From Mariprofundaceae bacterium (GTDB taxonomy: Bacteria > Pseudomonadota > Zetaproteobacteria > Mariprofundales > Mariprofundaceae), in NCBI GenBank assembly GCA_013139875.1, contig WSZY01000022.1, forward strand, positions 1 through 6,377: DNA of 6,377 nucleotides, read 5' to 3'. Below the pieces are notes generated by a model. That model was not told where the DNA came from and ran no database searches. It saw only the letters and a program-made list of their open reading frames with translations. How positions within the stretch are numbered: the first letter of the stretch is position 1; every line of letters begins with the position of its first letter. Shown piece after piece: positions 4,513-6,377 of this stretch. Both the position numbers and the translations under genes were made by a program.

Positions 4513-5328
4513 TTAAGAGGGAGCAATCTCTTCCCAGGCAGAGAGAAATTGAGTGAAATGAGGACGTGTTGAGGACTCCTCTTCAAGATAGTTGCGGATG
4601 CCGAGTACCGAGCGTGCATAGGCACCTTCTGAGAGTGCGCCACTGAACAGTTGCCAGCGAAGAAAGGTGAGCAATGTGGTGCATACATCGGTTTCGCAGT
4701 AGTTGCGAATGGCTTCGATCTCCCCTGCCTCAAACATACCCCGCACATCATCACCTGCCGTATCCAGTTTGCCCGGGATGCCGAAAGCAGATGCAATTTC
4801 ATGCATACTACAGCGTGCGGACGCACCAAAATCCGAGAGCACTTCAAGCAGGTCGATATGGTACTGCTGTGAGTAGCGGGCATCATAATTGTTCCAGCGA
4901 TCGCCCTTCGAGAACCAGCGTGGACAGCTAAGCGAGTGAATCATGGCCCGGTATTTCAGAACAGGGACATCAAACCCGCGCCCGTTGAAGCTGACCAATC
5001 TCGGGGCACGCTTCTCAATCAGGCTGAAGAAGCCATCCAGCAGCTCTGTCTCACGGCTATCTCTGTCACCACCTGATGCGATACGCCGGACCACCATCTC
5101 TACACCCTCTTCACCGGGTTCACAGATCAGGTGGGCATAGCTGATGGCAACCACCTGATGAAAGGGCTGGCGGGGGAAATCGTTGTTGCCACTGGTTTTC
5201 TCCAGAAAATAACTGCTCAGAGCATCACGGGCCTCAATATCCGTTAGTTCAAGCTGCCCCAGAAGATGTCTGCTTGCTGTGGCATCGGGTACTGTTTCAA
5301 TATCAAATACGATCAGATCACGCTGCAT
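4513..5328 (-). CDS. 3'-5' exonuclease, PolB-like DEDDy domain
   Basis: A 271-residue protein of the predicted 3'-5' exonuclease PolB-like family (DNA_pol_B_exo2, ribonuclease H fold). The acidic residues for two-metal catalysis are all visible. Exo I is FDIET with D9 and E11. Exo II is VSFNGRGFD (112-120) with N115 and D120. A central YHIDL (156-160) follows, and Exo III is YCETD with Y210 and D214, making it DEDDy. The family trims single-stranded or mismatched 3' ends in repair; no polymerase domain is attached. The C-terminus after 220 is a short helical extension. The purine-rich GAGGGAAGAG precedes the ATG at 5328. The start overlaps the end of murJ by 11 bases, so the two are probably translated from one message. 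It is cytoplasmic and shows no sign of damage. Confidence 0.88.
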   Translation of the reverse strand: MQRDLIVFDIETVPDATASRHLLGQLELTDIEARDALSSYFLEKTSGNNDFPRQPFHQVVAISYAHLICEPGEEGVEMVVRRIASGGDRDSRETELLDGFFSLIEKRAPRLVSFNGRGFDVPVLKYRAMIHSLSCPRWFSKGDRWNNYDARYSQQYHIDLLEVLSDFGASARCSMHEIASAFGIPGKLDTAGDDVRGMFEAGEIEAIRNYCETDVCTTLLTFLRWQLFSGALSEGAYARSVLGIRNYLEEESSTRPHFTQFLSAWEEIAPS

Positions 5329-6377
5329 TTCTCTTCCCTCTTCTGCTCCCTCTCAGCAGGCTCTTTTCACCGAAAAGAAACGCTGCACCGAAAAAGATTA
5401 TAGCAGCAATGGGGATGGTGATGGTAAGCCAGAGAATCTGCATCCATTTATCTGCTGCCGGGAATGCCCAAAGTTCGGTAGCGCCGACAAGAAAAGCAAG
5501 CATCGGCAGGCAGGCAAGCCCGGCCCGCAGCATGCGCTGAACAGTGCGGCTATTCATGATCGCCCCCTGCTGTTTTCGAACATGGAAAATCAACAGAGCA
5601 ACATTGAAAAAGGCTGCCAGCGAGGTGGCCAGCGCCAGGCCAACATGAGCCAGTGGCTGCATAAGAATGATTGCCAGAACGATGTTGATTATGACGCTGA
5701 TGAAGGCGAAGCGCATCGGGCTTTTGGCATCTTTATTGGCAAAACATGCTGTTGAGAGCACTCGTATCCAGCAGAATGCAATTAACCCCAATCCGTACGC
5801 CTGTAGCGCCTGAGCGGTGGCAGTGGTGGCCTGATGTGAAAATTTCCCATGTTCAAACAGGGTGGCAATGATCGGTTCTGCCAGAATAAAAATACCGATC
5901 ATGGCCGGCAGTGTGATCCAGGTGAGCCAGGCCAGGCCATTTCGAAGATCCTCTTTTGCATCATCGATACGCCGGTTTGCCATGTGTTCCGAGAGTGCCG
6001 GCAACAGTGCGGTGCCCATGGCGATACCAAATAGAGCCAGTGGGAGCTGCACGATCCGGTCAGCATAGTAGAGATAGGAGACAGCTCCTGCAGGCAGCAG
6101 GGTGGCGAGAATGGTGCCGACAAGAATATTGATCTGAACCGCAGCAACACCGAGCAGGGCCGGAGCGAACAAGCTGAGTGTCTGAGAGACGGCAGGGTTC
6201 CTGAACCTGAATGAGAGTCGTGGAATCCAGCCGATCCGTTTCAGTGCAGGAATCTGAATAGCCAGCTGCAGTATTCCACCCAATACAACACCGATGGCCA
6301 GGGCCTCTGCCGGGTTTTCAAACGACGGTGCAAGGATGATGGCGGCAAAGATCAATGCAATATTAAGCAGCGCGGGG
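5318..6377 (-). CDS. murJ: lipid II flippase MurJ (MviN), C-terminal two thirds
   Basis: The frame is open through the right edge. Before the first possible internal start (TTG 6355) it encodes PALLNIA, which continues LIFAAIILAP, a typical MurJ segment, so the true start lies outside the window. About 352 residues are visible of the roughly 510 usual, covering the later transmembrane helices. Key blocks are SLFAPALLGVAAVQIN, then YLYYADRIVQLPLALFG and IAMGTALLPALSEHM, the family signature. The adjacent Asp-Arg in YADR corresponds, from memory, to the functionally important D269-R270 of E. coli MurJ. Several further hydrophobic helices follow and the protein ends in a basic tail (RGSRRGKRNAA). 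MurJ is a MOP-superfamily inner-membrane protein that flips lipid II to the periplasm for peptidoglycan synthesis. Its last 11 bases overlap the exonuclease gene. Confidence 0.95.
   Translation of the reverse strand, partial: PALLNIALIFAAIILAPSFENPAEALAIGVVLGGILQLAIQIPALKRIGWIPRLSFRFRNPAVSQTLSLFAPALLGVAAVQINILVGTILATLLPAGAVSYLYYADRIVQLPLALFGIAMGTALLPALSEHMANRRIDDAKEDLRNGLAWLTWITLPAMIGIFILAEPIIATLFEHGKFSHQATTATAQALQAYGLGLIAFCWIRVLSTACFANKDAKSPMRFAFISVIINIVLAIILMQPLAHVGLALATSLAAFFNVALLIFHVRKQQGAIMNSRTVQRMLRAGLACLPMLAFLVGATELWAFPAADKWMQILWLTITIPIAAIIFFGAAFLFGEKSLLRGSRRGKRNAA

Overview
The window reads as chromosomal DNA of a Gram-negative bacterium, most likely a proteobacterium. The evidence is Sec signal peptides typical of envelope proteins, MurJ, SYLF/Ysc84 lipid-binding proteins, a DUF1499 protein and a methyltransferase resembling the rhodoquinone enzyme RquA. 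I cannot fix the class; base composition is balanced and codon use looks uniform. I see no tRNA, rRNA, CRISPR array, insertion sequence or phage gene, and no gene-free stretch longer than 300 bases.

Layout from right to left, in the direction of most transcription (minus strand). The 3' two thirds of murJ (lipid II flippase) enters at the right edge and overlaps the start of a PolB-like DEDDy 3'-5' exonuclease by 11 bases. After a 33-base gap comes the RquA-like methyltransferase. Twelve bases past its stop is the -35 box of a strong sigma70-type promoter, which starts a cluster of three paralogous secreted SYLF/Ysc84 genes (3665-3117, 3013-2465, 2185-1613). The last is followed by a CoA-binding (YccU-type) protein gene (1540-1124) and a small orphan secreted protein (1052-720). 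At the left edge, a DUF1499 gene and a 20-residue SEC-C microprotein run on the plus strand. They converge on the orphan gene, the two stop codons sharing one TTAA. A small membrane protein gene runs off the left edge on the minus strand.

The most unusual structure is the SYLF array. The repeated unit spans the last codons of the methyltransferase gene, the promoter, the SYLF gene, its 3' spacer and the first ~35 codons of the CoA-binding gene. One partial duplicate left a truncated CoA-binding reading frame (2385-2263) that ends on what look like the final codons and stop of the methyltransferase. SYLF copies 1 and 3 keep the same -35/-10 promoter; copy 2 has an unrelated AT-rich leader. Copy 1 carries an internal 24-base duplication that adds 8 residues. 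This looks like amplification followed by regulatory and protein divergence of an envelope lipid-binding protein family.

Functionally the window is envelope-oriented: peptidoglycan precursor export, possible quinone modification, and periplasmic lipid-binding and small secreted proteins. No mechanistic link between these beyond adjacency is shown by the sequence.
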